Positions 8,437 through 18,248 of a stretch of DNA of 64,000 bases are shown here, in pieces; within the stretch, counting starts at the first letter, position 1; every line of letters begins with the position of its first letter. The translations under genes and the position numbers were made by a program. The DNA is from Salinicola tamaricis (GTDB lineage: Bacteria > Pseudomonadota > Gammaproteobacteria > Pseudomonadales > Halomonadaceae): positions 3,162,001 to 3,226,000 of the forward strand of contig NZ_CP023559.1 in the NCBI RefSeq assembly GCF_003006155.1, in the 5' to 3' direction. Under the pieces are notes generated by a model. It was not told where the DNA came from. It ran no database searches and saw nothing but the letters and a program-made list of their open reading frames with translations.

Positions 8437-8922
8437 ATGCCGTCTTTCGATATCGTTTCCGAGTTCGACCGTCACGAAGCGACCAACGCGGTCGATCAGG
8501 CCAACCGTGAAATTCAGACCCGCTTCGACTTCCGCGGCGTCGATGCCAGTTTCACCCTGGAGGGCGAGAGCGTGGCGCTGGAAGCGGACGCCGAGTTCCA
8601 GCTACAGCAGATGATCGACGTGCTGCGCGCGAAGCTGATCGCCCGCGGCATCGATCCGCGCTGCATGGAGATCGAGGAGGCCCAGGCCTCGGGGGTCAAG
8701 GCGCGCCAGCAGATCAAGCTCAAGCAGGGGCTGGAGCAGGCTGACGCCAAGGCGATCGTCAAGCAGCTCAAGGATGCCAAGCTCAAGGTGCAGGCCGCCA
8801 TTCAGGGCGACAAGGTGCGTGTCAGCGGCAAGAAGCGCGACGACCTGCAGCAGGCCATCGCGCTGCTCAAGGGCGAGAGCGGCCCGGACCTGGCGTTGCA
8901 GTACAACAACTTCCGCGACTGA
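8437..8922 (+). CDS. yajQ: YajQ family nucleotide-binding protein
   Basis: A 161-residue cytosolic protein with the diagnostic N-terminus MPSFDIVSEFDRHE and C-terminus LALQYNNFRD of YajQ (DUF520). Members bind cyclic di-GMP in some species and nucleotides or RNA in others; which applies here cannot be told. The GAGGAG ribosome binding site is 6 nt upstream. A diguanylate cyclase is encoded at 48.5-50.4 kb in this window, so c-di-GMP is likely made in this organism. Confidence 0.93.
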   Translation: MPSFDIVSEFDRHEATNAVDQANREIQTRFDFRGVDASFTLEGESVALEADAEFQLQQMIDVLRAKLIARGIDPRCMEIEEAQASGVKARQQIKLKQGLEQADAKAIVKQLKDAKLKVQAAIQGDKVRVSGKKRDDLQQAIALLKGESGPDLALQYNNFRD

Positions 8923-8955
8923 ACACGCCGGACAGTGCCCGCCCCTGCCCGCCGC

Positions 8956-9759
8956 TCAGTGGGTCTCTGTCAACTCGGCGAGCGCACCGCTGCCCAGCGC
9001 CAGCATGCTCAGATTGCCGTACATGAAGCTGTCGTGCAGGCGCGAAAGCGGCCGGCCCTCGGCGGCCCCGAGGCACATCAGCAGCGGCAGGAAGTGCTCA
9101 GGTGTGGGGTGGGCGTGGCGCGCGTTCGGTGCCTGCTCGTGCCAGCGGGCGAGGCTGTCCAGGTCGCCGCGGGCGGCGATGTCGATCACCCAAGCCTGGA
9201 ATTCGCGCGCCCAGGCGTCCGGCCTATCGTGGCGCGGGTGCCTGTCGCCCAGATTGTGGGTAGCGGCGCCGGAGCCGATCAACATCAGGTCGTGGTCGGC
9301 GGCGGCGCGGGCCAGGGCCGCCCCCAGCGCGAGCTGGGTGCGGGTGTCCACGGCCAGCGGCACGCTGACCGGGATCAGCGCGACCTCGGCGTCCGGCCAC
9401 AGCAGTGACAGCGGCGACCAGATACCGTGGTCGAGGGGCCGGGCGGGGTCGAGCGCGACCGAGTGGCCCTCTGTGCGCAGGGTCTCGGCGATCGCCGCGG
9501 CGACTTCCGGCAGCCCGCGGGCCGGATAGCGCATCGCGTAGAGTTGATCGGGGAAACCGTGGAAATCGTGCCAGGTGGCGGGCGTCGTCGCCGTGCCCAG
9601 GGTGAGCTCCTGGGTCTCGAAGTGGGCGGAGATCACCAGTGCGCCACGCGGGCGGGGCAGGCGCTGGCCCAACTGGCGCAGGAAGTCGCGGGCCGGGTGG
9701 GCGCTCAGCGCCAGATCCGGAGCGCCGTGGGAAAGATAGAGAATCGGGGCGGTGGGCAT
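8956..9759 (-). CDS. LigB/DODA-type extradiol ring-cleavage dioxygenase
   Basis: A 267-residue protein of the class III extradiol dioxygenase superfamily (YgiD/4,5-DOPA dioxygenase branch). Likely metal and catalytic histidines are in LYLSHGAPDLAL, VISAHFETQ, LDHGIWSPLSLL and GSGAATHNLGD. The start at 9759 is supported by GAGAGG upstream; 32 additional upstream codons are unrelated. It converges on yajQ with only 33 nt between. The substrate is presumably a catechol, but no aromatic catabolism genes are nearby. Confidence 0.85.
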   Translation of the reverse strand: MPTAPILYLSHGAPDLALSAHPARDFLRQLGQRLPRPRGALVISAHFETQELTLGTATTPATWHDFHGFPDQLYAMRYPARGLPEVAAAIAETLRTEGHSVALDPARPLDHGIWSPLSLLWPDAEVALIPVSVPLAVDTRTQLALGAALARAAADHDLMLIGSGAATHNLGDRHPRHDRPDAWAREFQAWVIDIAARGDLDSLARWHEQAPNARHAHPTPEHFLPLLMCLGAAEGRPLSRLHDSFMYGNLSMLALGSGALAELTETH

Positions 9760-9892
9760 GGGCAGGCTCCTCTCGGCGCGTGGCATGGTCGGGGGGTTGG
9801 TTCCGCTTTCCAGCCTACGCCGATGCGCCGCCGGCACTAGCCGTCTCTGGGCCAATGGCGTGTTTCCACGCTGTCATCATTGATCGCGCCCC

Positions 9893-9982
9893 AGTATCGA
9901 TCTCGAGAGTATCGATCTCGAGAGTATCGATCTCGACAGTATCGATCTCGACAGTATCGATCTCGACAGTATCGATCTCGAC
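9893..9982. repeat. Six tandem copies of a 15-bp unit
   Basis: Units start at 9893, 9908, 9923, 9938, 9953 and 9968: AGTATCGATCTCGAG twice, then AGTATCGATCTCGAC four times. Being a multiple of three, it reads as pentapeptide VEIDT repeats on the minus strand, but that frame shows no other sign of coding. A decayed copy appears near 10080. It lies in a 414-bp gap between the dioxygenase gene start and the DUF454 gene. Confidence 0.95.
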
Positions 9983-10173
9983 GCCATCGAGGGCTCGCTG
10001 CTCGTGCGGTGCTATCAGCGGCATTGGTGTTTTCCATGGCGGCGGATTGGAGCGAGTCGGGCGGCCTGGTTTACACTAGATATCGATCTGGCCTCGGTTC
10101 GAGGGTGTGCAGTGCCTTCGCAAGGCGATGCTTCCCGCCTGGCTCCGAGGCCCCGAGTTAGCCGACCCTGGGG

Positions 10174-10596
10174 ATGTCCGGCATGCGCAACGCCATTTTC
10201 GTCACTCTTGCCGCCATCAGCTTTGCACTTGGCGTCATTGGGCTGTTCCTGCCGGTCATGCCTACCACCTGTTTCATGCTGGCGGCGGTCTGGCTCGCCT
10301 CCAAGGGCTCGCCGCGGTTCGCCGACTGGATTCGTCACCACCCGCGCTTCGGCCCGCCGATCCTCTCCTGGGAGCGTGAGCGCGCCATCCCCAAGCACGC
10401 CAAGATCATGGCCGTGATCATGCTGACGGTCTCCTGTGTGATCATCGCCTTCACGGTGTCACTGCTGGCGCTGAAGGTCGGGCTGATTCTCGGCTTGGCG
10501 GCGCTGGCAGCGTGGATCGTCACGCGTCCGCTGCCGAGTCTGCAGTGCCCGGTGCGCGAGCTGTGGGAGGAGAAATCGGTCTCCGAACGCCGCTGA
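10174..10596 (+). CDS. DUF454 (YbaN) family inner-membrane protein
   Basis: A 140-residue membrane protein with three to four hydrophobic segments. The signature GVIGLFLPVMPTTCFMLAAVWLASKGSPRF places it in the YbaN/DUF454 family. Function unknown; YbaN-like genes often sit beside unrelated housekeeping genes. The start could also be the ATG three codons later at 10183. Confidence 0.85.
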   Translation: MSGMRNAIFVTLAAISFALGVIGLFLPVMPTTCFMLAAVWLASKGSPRFADWIRHHPRFGPPILSWERERAIPKHAKIMAVIMLTVSCVIIAFTVSLLALKVGLILGLAALAAWIVTRPLPSLQCPVRELWEEKSVSERR

Positions 10597-11032
10597 CAGG
10601 CTCCGCCGCGCTCGGCGCGCGGTGTTCACATCTTCCTCTCTTCCTCGACACTCGCTTCCTCTTTTGGCATTCGTTTCCTCGGGCGCGACTCGTTTCCTCT
10701 ACCGGCATGTGGTGCCGTCATTCGACCTCTCTGATCACTCGACGATCGTCTGCGGCCCCGCCCGCCATGATCCGGTACCGACGGCGGTCAAGGCTGTCTC
10801 ACCTAGTGGGCTTTCTCTGCGCTAACGGCATCGATTCGATATCGCTTGGTCCAACTGGTTAGAATGGGGCCAGTTCGGGACGCGGCCAGCGTCCCCAGGC
10901 GGTGCACGAAAACGGCTTCACGCGTCGACTTTTCGTGCCGAGCCTGTTCATCTTTTCGTCTAGTGTCATCCCGGCCGATGTGCGGTTGCGACATCGGTCC
11001 ACGGATTGCCTTTTTCGACCAGGAGCGTTGCC
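10597..11032. other. Intergenic region upstream of pepN with five TTCCTC hexamers
   Basis: No gene supported. TTCCTC occurs at 10633, 10641, 10656, 10675 and 10694 in a pyrimidine-rich stretch (GAGGAA on the other strand). A TAGAAT box lies at 10860-10865 without a clear -35. The pepN promoter should be in the second half. Confidence 0.5.
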
Positions 11033-13687
11033 ATGTCTGAGATGCAAGCGACCTATCTCAAGGATTATCTGCCGCCGGCGTATCGCGTGACCCACACCGA
11101 GCTCACCTTCGATCTCGACCCGACGGCGACGCGAGTGAAGGCGCGCTTGCATCTGGAGCGTCATCCCGAGCGCGAGGCGGGGCTGCCGCTGGTGCTCGAC
11201 GGCGAGGGCCTGACGCTGAAGCAGGTCGCCATCGACGGTCAGCCCCTCGAGGCCGATGAGTTCGAGGCCGACGCTCACAGCCTCACTATCGCCCGGGTGC
11301 CCGAGCGCTTCCGCCTGGATACCGAGGTGCAGATCGCGCCGGACACCAACACCGCGCTGGAGGGGCTCTACCGCTCCAACGGCATGTACTGCACCCAGTG
11401 CGAGCCGGAAGGCTTTCGCCGCATCACCTTCTATCCCGACCGCCCCGACGTGATGGCGACCTTCTCGACCACGGTGATCGGTGACCGCGAGTCGCTGCCG
11501 GTACTGCTCTCCAACGGCAATCCGGTAGAGCAGGGCGAGCTGCCCGACCAGCGTCACTTCGTCACCTGGGAGGACCCGCACCCCAAGCCGAGCTATCTGT
11601 TCGCGCTGGTCGCCGGCAGCCTGGAGAAGGTGGAAGATCACTTCACCACCCAGAGCGGCCGTGAGGTGCTGTTGCAGATCTGGGTCGAGCCGGAGAATCT
11701 CGACAAGACCGACCATGCCATGGCATCGCTCAAGCGTGCGATGCGCTGGGACGAGGAGACCTACGGCCGCGAGTACGACCTCGACCGCTTCATGATCGTG
11801 GCCGTCAATGACTTCAACATGGGCGCGATGGAGAACAAGGGGCTCAATATCTTCAACTCGGCGGCGGTGCTGACCCATCCGCAGACCGCCACCGATGCCG
11901 CTTTCCAGCGGGTCGAGGGGATCGTCGCCCACGAGTACTTCCACAACTGGTCGGGCAACCGGGTGACCTGCCGCGACTGGTTCCAGCTCTCGCTCAAGGA
12001 GGGCTTCACCGTCTTCCGCGACCAGACTTTCTCCGCCGACGTCAACTCGGCGCCGGTCAAGCGTATCGAAGACGTCTCCTTCTTCCGGACCGCCCAGTTC
12101 GCCGAGGATGCCGGTCCCACCGCCCACCCGGTGCGTCCGGATCACTACATCGAGATCTCCAACTTCTACACCCTGACCATCTACGAGAAGGGCGCCGAGG
12201 TAGTGCGCATGCTGCGCCATCTGCTTGGTTGGGAGGATTTCCGCCGCGGCAGTGATCTCTACTTCGCACGCTTCGATGGCCAGGCAGTACGCATCGAGGA
12301 TTTCGTCGCCTGCATGGCGGAGGTCTCGGGCTCGACCTCGACCAGTTCATGCGCTGGTACGCCCAGGCCGGCACCCCGGAGATCGACGCCCACGGCGAGT
12401 ATGACTACGCCACCGGCGAGTACCATCTGCGTCTCTCCCAGCGTACCCCGGCGACCCCGGGGCAGAGCGAGAAGCTGCCGCTCCACGTGCCGATCCGCCT
12501 CCGCCTGGGCCTGGTGGGGACCAAGTCGGGGCACGATCTGACCCTCAAGCTCGCCGATGCCGAGGGCGGCAGCGAGACCCTGGGCAAGGATGCGGTGATC
12601 CATCTGCGCGAGGCGGAACAGACCTTCGTCTTCCAGGATGTCGAGGAGGCGCCGGTGCCGTCGCTGCTGCGCGGTTTCTCCGCCCCGGTGAAGCTGCGCT
12701 ACCCCTACTCGCGGGAGGAGCTGGCCTTCCTGCTGACCCACGACAGCGACGGCTTCAACCGCTGGGATGCCGGTCAGCGCCTGACCATGCTGGCGCTGGA
12801 CGATCTCATCGCCGCCCACCGCAACGGGGTAGAGAAGGTCATGGACGTGCGCCTGGTCGAAGCCTACCGCAGCCTGCTCGACGAGCCCGGTGACGACCAG
12901 GCGGTGCTGGCGGAGATGCTGACGCTGCCGTCGGAAGCCTATATCGCCGAGCAGCAGCCGGTGGTCGATGTCGACGCCATCCATGCCGCGCGCGAGTTCG
13001 TGCGTCAGTCGCTGGCCTGGCAGCTGCGTGACGCCTTCCTCGCGGTCTACCGCGACACCAGAACGATGAGCCCTATGCGCCGACGCCCGAGCAGATCGGC
13101 CGGCGCAAGCTCAAGAACGTCGCGCTGGCCTATCTGATGAGCATCGCCGACGACGAGGCGATCGGCCTGACCCAGGCGCAGTTCAAAAACAGTGGCAACA
13201 TGACCGACGTGCGCGCCGCGCTGACGCTGCTCGCCCACAGCGATCGCAGCGACCTGGCCGAGCCGGCGCTCAAGGCGTTCGGCGAGCAGTGGGCCCACGA
13301 CCCGCTGGTGATGGATCAGTGGTTCACCATCCAGGTCACCCGTCCCCAGCCGATGTGATCGAGCGGGTGCGTTTCCTGATGGAGCATCCGGCGTTCTCGC
13401 TCAAGAACCCCAACAAGGTGCGCGCGCTGATCGGCGCTTTCGCCCAGAACCGGGTCAACTTCCACCGTCTGGATGGCCAGGGCTACAAGCTGCTGGCGGA
13501 CGTGGTGATCGAGCTGAACCGTCTCAATCCGGAGATCGCGGCGCGCATCATCACCCCGCTGACCCGCTGGCAGCGCTTCGATGAGGCGCGCCAGGTGCTG
13601 ATGAAGGCCGAGCTCGAACGCATTCGCGGCGAGAAGCTCTCGCCCAATGTCTACGAGATGGTGGAGCGCGCGCTGGCCGAGGCCTGA
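11033..13687 (+). CDS. pepN: Aminopeptidase N (three frameshifts)
   Basis: M1-family zinc aminopeptidase, cytoplasmic, major broad-specificity aminopeptidase of gammaproteobacteria. GAMENKGLNIF is the exopeptidase motif, and the zinc site is HEYFHNWSGNRVT plus a downstream glutamate in LSLKEGFTVFRDQ. As written the frame breaks three times: near 12330 (GGG run; expected VSGLDLDQFMRW), near 13062 (expected YRDT then NDEPYAPTPEQIG) and near 13355 (RPQP then ADVIERVRF). Each equals loss of one base, and repair gives 885 residues versus 870 in E. coli. The start at 11033 follows CAGGAG. Confidence 0.93.
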
Positions 13688-13706
13688 TCCGGCGACGCTG
13701 CAACAG

Positions 13707-13736
13707 AAAACGGCCGCTCATCGAGCGGCCGTTTTT
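13707..13736. terminator. Bidirectional terminator between pepN and aldehyde dehydrogenase genes
   Basis: Perfect 13-bp stem AAAACGGCCGCTC (13707-13719) and its complement (13723-13735), 3-nt loop, flanked by A's and T's so it can serve both convergent genes. Confidence 0.9.
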
Positions 13737-13809
13737 ATGCGCTGCGCCCATGGCGCGACCGTGAGGCCACGCCGATGGCTGTCAGGCGATGCGGGTCAGG
13801 CGTCTTGGG

Positions 13810-15285
13810 TCAGGAATAGTGCACGTACATCGTCTTGCTCTTGACGTAGGCCTCCAGCCCGTACTTGCCATCCTCGCCGCCGAGCCCGCTGTTGCGGTAG
13901 CCCTTGTGGAAGCCCTGGACGGATTCGCCGGCCCCGCGGTTGACGTAGATCTCGCCGAAGTCTAACTCTCGGGTCAGTGCCATCAGATGGCGCACGTTCT
14001 GGGTGAACACATAGGCCGAGAGGCCATACTCGGAGGCGTTGGCATACGCCATCGCCTGATCGAAGTCGTCGATCTTCATGATCGGCACCACGGGGCCGAA
14101 GATCTCCTCCTTCATGATCTGCATGTCGTTGTCGACACCGGTGAGAATGGTCGGGGCGTAGTAGTTGCCCTTGTCGTAGTCGCCACCGCTCAGGCGCTTG
14201 CCGCCGGTGAGCAGCTGTGCACCGTCACGCTGGGCCTGCTCGACCATGGCGTGGATCTTGTCGAGTTCGGCGGCGTTGATCTTGGGCCCCATATCGACGT
14301 CTTCGTCGGTCAGCGGGTTGCCCACCTTGAGCGCCTCGACGCGCTGCTTGAAGCGCTCGAGGAAGCGGTCGTAGATGCCGGACTGCACGTACATGCGCTC
14401 GTTGCAGGTACACACCCTGGCCGCAGTTGTCGAAGCGCGAGGCGATGGCGGCATCCACCGCCGGGTCGAGATCGGCGTCGTCGAGCACGATGAAGGGCGC
14501 CTTGCCGCCCAGTTCCAGACGCACGATCTTGAGATGCTCGGCGGCCGCCTTGTTGATCTCGCGGCCGCCGCGCACGCTGCCGGTCATGCTCACCAGTTGG
14601 GTGATCGGGCTGGTGATCAGCTGGTTGCCGATATCGCGGCCGCGGCCGTTGACCAGATTGACCACGCCCTGGGGAATGCCCGCCTGACGTGCCAGCTCGA
14701 CGATCTCGAGCGCGGTCAGCGGCGTCTCTTCCGAAGGCTTGAGCACGATGGTGTTGCCCGCGGCCAGCGCCGGGCCGAGCTTGCGGCCGATCAGCGCGGC
14801 GGGAAGTTCCAGGCGGTGATGCCGACCACCACGCCGTGGGGCACCTTCTGGATCCAGATCTGCTCGTCGGGGTCGTCCGCGGGGATGATGTCGCCCTCGA
14901 GGCGGCGGGTATTCTCGGCGGCGAAGCGGATCAGATTGGCGCACATGCCGACATCGGCGTCGGCTTCGTCCAGCGGCTTGCCCTGCTCGGTGGTGATCAG
15001 CCGCGCCAGACGCTGGCGCTGTTCGAGAATCAGCTCGACCAGCCGGTAGAGATGGTCGGCGCGCTCCACCGCGGTCTTGCGCGACCATGCCGGGAAGGCG
15101 CGCTGGGCCGCTTCCAGGGCACGGTTGGCCAGGGCTTCGTCGGCCAGGGAGACACGGGCGATGAGCTCGCCGGTGGCCGGGTTGAGCACATCCAAGGGCT
15201 CGCCACCGCCGGTGGTCCACTCACCGTCGATGAACTGGTTGTAGAGATCGACACCTTCGTGGGATGACTTCATTGACTGGGTCAT
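13810..15285 (-). CDS. NAD-dependent aldehyde dehydrogenase, AldA-like (two frameshifts)
   Basis: Oxidises aldehydes to acids; closest recognisable relative is E. coli AldA (lactaldehyde/glycolaldehyde dehydrogenase). Motifs: NAD-binding GNTIVLKPSEETP and SMTGSVRGG, catalytic glutamate in LELGGKAPFIVLDDADLD, catalytic cysteine in the repaired NCGQVCTCNERMYVQ, and C-terminal GFHKGYRNSGLGGEDGKYGL. Two junctions: a missing base near 14800 (expected WNFPAALIGRKL) and an extra base near 14412 (GGTGTG, expected GQVCTC). Repaired length is 491 residues. AAGGAGG precedes the ATG at 15285. It may oxidise the semialdehyde arising from sugar-acid breakdown, but nothing local proves that. Confidence 0.88.
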
Positions 15286-15443
15286 GCTTGACGCCTCCTT
15301 GTCGGTCCTGCGGCGCCCGCGGGCGCCGCCTCATATGTCCGGACTCTCAAGGTGGTAGAGGTGGGGCGGGCTGACAAGCCGCACCCCCAAAGCGTCACAG
15401 GATCGGGCACGCCGGCAGCAGGATAATGCCGACGGTGCCGCTC

Positions 15444-15731
15444 CTACTGGATCAGCCAGCCAAGCACCAGCAGCCCCAGCAGCAGGCCGATCACACCGCC
15501 GACCACGCCGCCGCGCAGCAGGGCGCGCACGCCGCTGATCAGCAGCAGCACGCCGATCACCAGCACGCCGAGGCTGAAGACCGAGTCGCTGATGCCCAGG
15601 GCCTGAGTGAGGCCGTCGACGAAGCCGCCCATCGCCCGCCACAGGCCGCCGAACAGGCTATCGAGCAGGCCGACGACGCTACGGATGACGCGACCGATGG
15701 CATCGCCGAGCCAGTGAAAGAATCCATCCAT
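15444..15731 (-). CDS. Small membrane protein, function unknown
   Basis: A 95-residue protein. Residues 1-50 look like an amphipathic helix pair rich in Gly and aromatic residues (FFHWLGDAIGRVIRSVVGLL), followed by two hydrophobic segments around residues 53-68 and 76-94. No family recognised. It lies between the nfo and aldehyde dehydrogenase genes on the same strand. The GATAATGACCCC preceding the ATG gives only a weak ribosome binding site. Confidence 0.65.
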   Translation of the reverse strand: MDGFFHWLGDAIGRVIRSVVGLLDSLFGGLWRAMGGFVDGLTQALGISDSVFSLGVLVIGVLLLISGVRALLRGGVVGGVIGLLLGLLVLGWLIQ

Positions 15732-15788
15732 GGGGTCATTATCCTATTCAGGGGCGCCGCACGTCGGGTGCCGCGCAAAGCGTAAGGG

Positions 15789-16637
15789 TCAGGCGCCGAG
15801 CTGCTGATCGCGCAGCCACTGGATCTCCTGGGGCCAGATCGCCGGCTCGATGGTCTCCAGAATCAGCGGGATATCGTCGGTGCGCGGGTCACGCATCAGC
15901 GCGGCAAAGCCCTCGTTGCCGATATTGCCCTGGCCCAGACTGTGGTGGCGGTCGACGCGGCTATTGAAGGCGCTCTTGGCGTCGTTGAGATGCATGCCAC
16001 GCAGATAGCGCCGCCCCACCACGCGCTCGAAGGTATCGAGCATGGCGGTGGCGTCGGCGGCGCTGCGTAACTCGTAGCCGGCGGCGAAGGCGTGGCAGGT
16101 ATCGATGCAGGCGCCGACCCGGGACTTGTCCTCGACCTGGTCGATGATCTCGGCCAGATGCTCGAAGCGAAAGCCCAGATTGGTGCCCTGGCCGGCGGTG
16201 TTCTCGATCACTGCGACGACGAACTCGGTGGCCGCATGGGCCTGGTTGATCGACTCGGCGATCCGCGCCAGGCAGTCGCTCTCGCTGATCTTGTTGAGAT
16301 GGCTGCCGGGATGAAAGTTCAGAAGCTCGAGCCCCAGTTGCTCGCAGCGCTGACACTCGTCGACAAAGGCGGCGCGGGACTTGGCCAGGCCCTCCGGCTC
16401 GGGGTGGCCCAGATTGATCAGGTAGCTGTCGTGGGGCAGGATCTGGCCGGGACCGAAGCCGTGGGTGTCACAGGCGCGCTTGAACGCCTCGATGGTCTTC
16501 GCCTCCAGCGGCTTGGCCTGCCACTGGCGCTGGTTCTTGGTGAACAGGGCAAAGGCGTTGGCGCCGATCTCGGTGGCGCGGATCACCGCCTGATCGACGC
16601 CGCCTGCGGCGCTGACGTGCGCTCCGATGGTCTTCAT
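15789..16637 (-). CDS. nfo: Deoxyribonuclease IV (AP endonuclease)
   Basis: Zinc-dependent endonuclease IV, cleaving 5' of abasic sites in base-excision repair. [13 protein letters not shown] is the canonical N-terminus; metal ligands are visible in [57 protein letters not shown] and LETIEP. 282 residues, normal length. The internal ATG at 16637 matches the family start; the six codons before it do not. Confidence 0.95.
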   Translation of the reverse strand: MKTIGAHVSAAGGVDQAVIRATEIGANAFALFTKNQRQWQAKPLEAKTIEAFKRACDTHGFGPGQILPHDSYLINLGHPEPEGLAKSRAAFVDECQRCEQLGLELLNFHPGSHLNKISESDCLARIAESINQAHAATEFVVAVIENTAGQGTNLGFRFEHLAEIIDQVEDKSRVGACIDTCHAFAAGYELRSAADATAMLDTFERVVGRRYLRGMHLNDAKSAFNSRVDRHHSLGQGNIGNEGFAALMRDPRTDDIPLILETIEPAIWPQEIQWLRDQQLGA

Positions 16638-16718
16638 GGCTTCTCTATTCGTCACTCGTCGTGTGTCGCGGGGCCTCGAGTTTAGCAGCCGCCAGCGCCG
16701 GCGGCTTTCCGCTGCCGC

Positions 16719-17375
16719 TCATCCGTCCAGGCGCAGGCCGGCGTTGATCTCGCGTAGTGCCTGATGCGCTGCTTCACGCGAGAAGGGGGCCTGACGTGGC
16801 GGATCATAGACGTCACCGTTGCTGCCCTCGACGATCAGGTCGATGGCGTAGCAGGTTGCCGCGATCACGCTGCGATAGCTTTCGACCTCGCGGAAGTGAT
16901 TCATGCCGGCATCGTTCTGGGTGAAGACGACGACAGCGTGGCCATCGAGGGTGCTCGGGCTCGACTCGCGCTGGGCGTTGGCGGGCGGGCGCTGGCACTG
17001 GCGTACCGCTTCCGGGTCGCGGCTGATGCCCAGGCGCCAGAGTCCGGTGGTGATGGCATCCGAGCCGGGCAGGGCGAGGGTGATCAAGGCCTCGCCGGGC
17101 GCCGAGGCGTCGAGCTTCCAGCTGCCGTTGTCAAAGTAGCCCTGGATCGCCTGTGTGTCGGCATTGCCGTCGATGCGCTCGAGCGTCGCCGGGTAGGTGA
17201 GGGCCACGCCGGCCTCGGCGCTATGGAAGGTGCGCTGCGCCTCGCGGCTGCCGGCGGCGGCGTCCTGTGTCTGGGACTGACAGCCGGCCAGCAGCGCCGT
17301 GGCCCCCGTCGCGGCCAAGGTCACAGCGAGGCGCATCGGGATGCGCTTGCACATCGATCGTGAAAACTGAATCAT
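16719..17375 (-). CDS. Lipoprotein, function unknown
   Basis: A 218-residue protein with a basic N-terminus, a hydrophobic core and the lipobox LLAGC (lipidated cysteine at about residue 32). Residues after that, including VALTYPATLERID and a late pair of cysteines (VRQCQ and AATCYAID), suggest a compact periplasmic beta domain, with no named family recognised. The GGAG before the ATG at 17375 is 11 nt away; the ATG at 17336 (MRLAV) is an alternative that still retains the signal peptide. Confidence 0.7.
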   Translation of the reverse strand: MIQFSRSMCKRIPMRLAVTLAATGATALLAGCQSQTQDAAAGSREAQRTFHSAEAGVALTYPATLERIDGNADTQAIQGYFDNGSWKLDASAPGEALITLALPGSDAITTGLWRLGISRDPEAVRQCQRPPANAQRESSPSTLDGHAVVVFTQNDAGMNHFREVESYRSVIAATCYAIDLIVEGSNGDVYDPPRQAPFSREAAHQALREINAGLRLDG

Positions 17376-17521
17376 CGAAGTATCATCTCCGCGTGGGGAT
17401 GGGCAGTGGCGTGCCGAGTGTCGAACCGGCAGTCTATAAGCTAAAGCCTGAGGTGACAGCCGCCGATAGAAGATCTGAGGGTAATCCCTCTCAACCGAGA
17501 ACAGGAAATAGGGAGTCTCCT

Positions 17522-17725
17522 ATGGATAGTGCAGTCAATGCTGTCGTCGGTGCCGGAGTCGCGCTGCAGCAGTTCAATCAGGATCAGGACATGCAGGCGT
17601 CGCTGCTCAAGCGCTCGCTCGACAATCAGTCCGCGCAGGTCGCGCAGCTGATGGACTCGATGGCCCCGGAGCCCAAGCTGGCCGCCACCGGTACCGTTGG
17701 CACCCAGATCAACACCTACGCCTGA
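17522..17725 (+). CDS. YjfB-like putative motility protein
   Basis: A 67-residue protein. The pattern SLLKRSLDNQSAQVAQLMDSM followed by a C-terminal VGTQINTYA fits the small YjfB family (short helices, then a conserved end resembling GxxIDTYA). Family members are encoded near flagellar or motility genes in many bacteria; here none are adjacent. The purine-rich AGGAAATAGGGAG lies just upstream. Function is not experimentally established for the family. Confidence 0.65.
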   Translation: MDSAVNAVVGAGVALQQFNQDQDMQASLLKRSLDNQSAQVAQLMDSMAPEPKLAATGTVGTQINTYA

Positions 17726-17944
17726 GAAACGATGCGGTCGTCACTCGGCCGAGGCCGGTGGTCGGCCCTTGAGCGTGTGACAACGCCAAGATGCTGAAAG
17801 CGATGAAAGTGCTGCGACGATGAATCTATGTCGTCTTGTCCTGCAGCGTTACCGAACCGTGACCCTGGCGATAGATGATCTGGGGTTGCGGTTTTTTGCT
17901 GTCGCACGATTGCGTGATATCGAGCACTTTTTTCGATAAAAATA

Positions 17945-17973
17945 TTGACGCGTCTAATGGCTCTCGCTTTAAT
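17945..17973 (+). promoter_or_regulatory. Sigma-70-like promoter
   Basis: TTGACG (17945-17950), 17-bp spacer, TTTAAT (17968-17973): five of six matches in each box with ideal spacing. The nearest downstream ORF starts 276 nt later (DUF1127). It lies in an unusually AT-rich 520-bp gap without other genes. Confidence 0.65.
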
Positions 17974-18149
17974 CGAAAGGGCCGCAAGTGTCATTCAGAC
18001 ACGCCGGCATTTCTGCCGATATCGGTATTTTCTCTGGACGCGATCATGACCCTATTCCATCGCCCGACCTTTTCGATGTTCTCGATCCATGTGCGCCAGC
18101 ACAATAATCGAGTTCGTCGTCACGTCGTGCGCCTGGGGTAACAGATCGT

Positions 18150-18179
18150 TATCGGCCGCGACGAGTATCGCGGCCGATA
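18150..18179 (+). other. 12-bp perfect hairpin downstream of the orphan promoter
   Basis: TATCGGCCGCGA (18150-18161) pairs with TCGCGGCCGATA (18168-18179) around a 6-nt loop. There is no T-run, so it is not a classical terminator. With the promoter at 17945 it would bound a transcript of about 200 nt or structure a long 5' leader of the DUF1127 gene. Confidence 0.6.
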
Positions 18180-18248
18180 GAGAGTGGAAAGTCTTACCCG
18201 CCATCATCGCGATACTTGTCCGGCCTCCGACTGACGGAGTGGACAAGC

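Noticed and set aside
9893..9982. CRISPR array
   Set aside because: The 15-bp units are directly adjacent with no spacers, and no cas genes are present.
9815..10024. A gene encoding a VEIDT pentapeptide-repeat protein
   Set aside because: The repetition comes from the 15-bp DNA repeat; there is no ribosome binding site or domain, and all frames of the repeat are open.
17716..17994. A 92-codon minus-strand ORF in the YjfB-DUF1127 gap
   Set aside because: No ribosome binding site, no domain, and it overlaps the 3' end of the YjfB-like gene and the promoter region.
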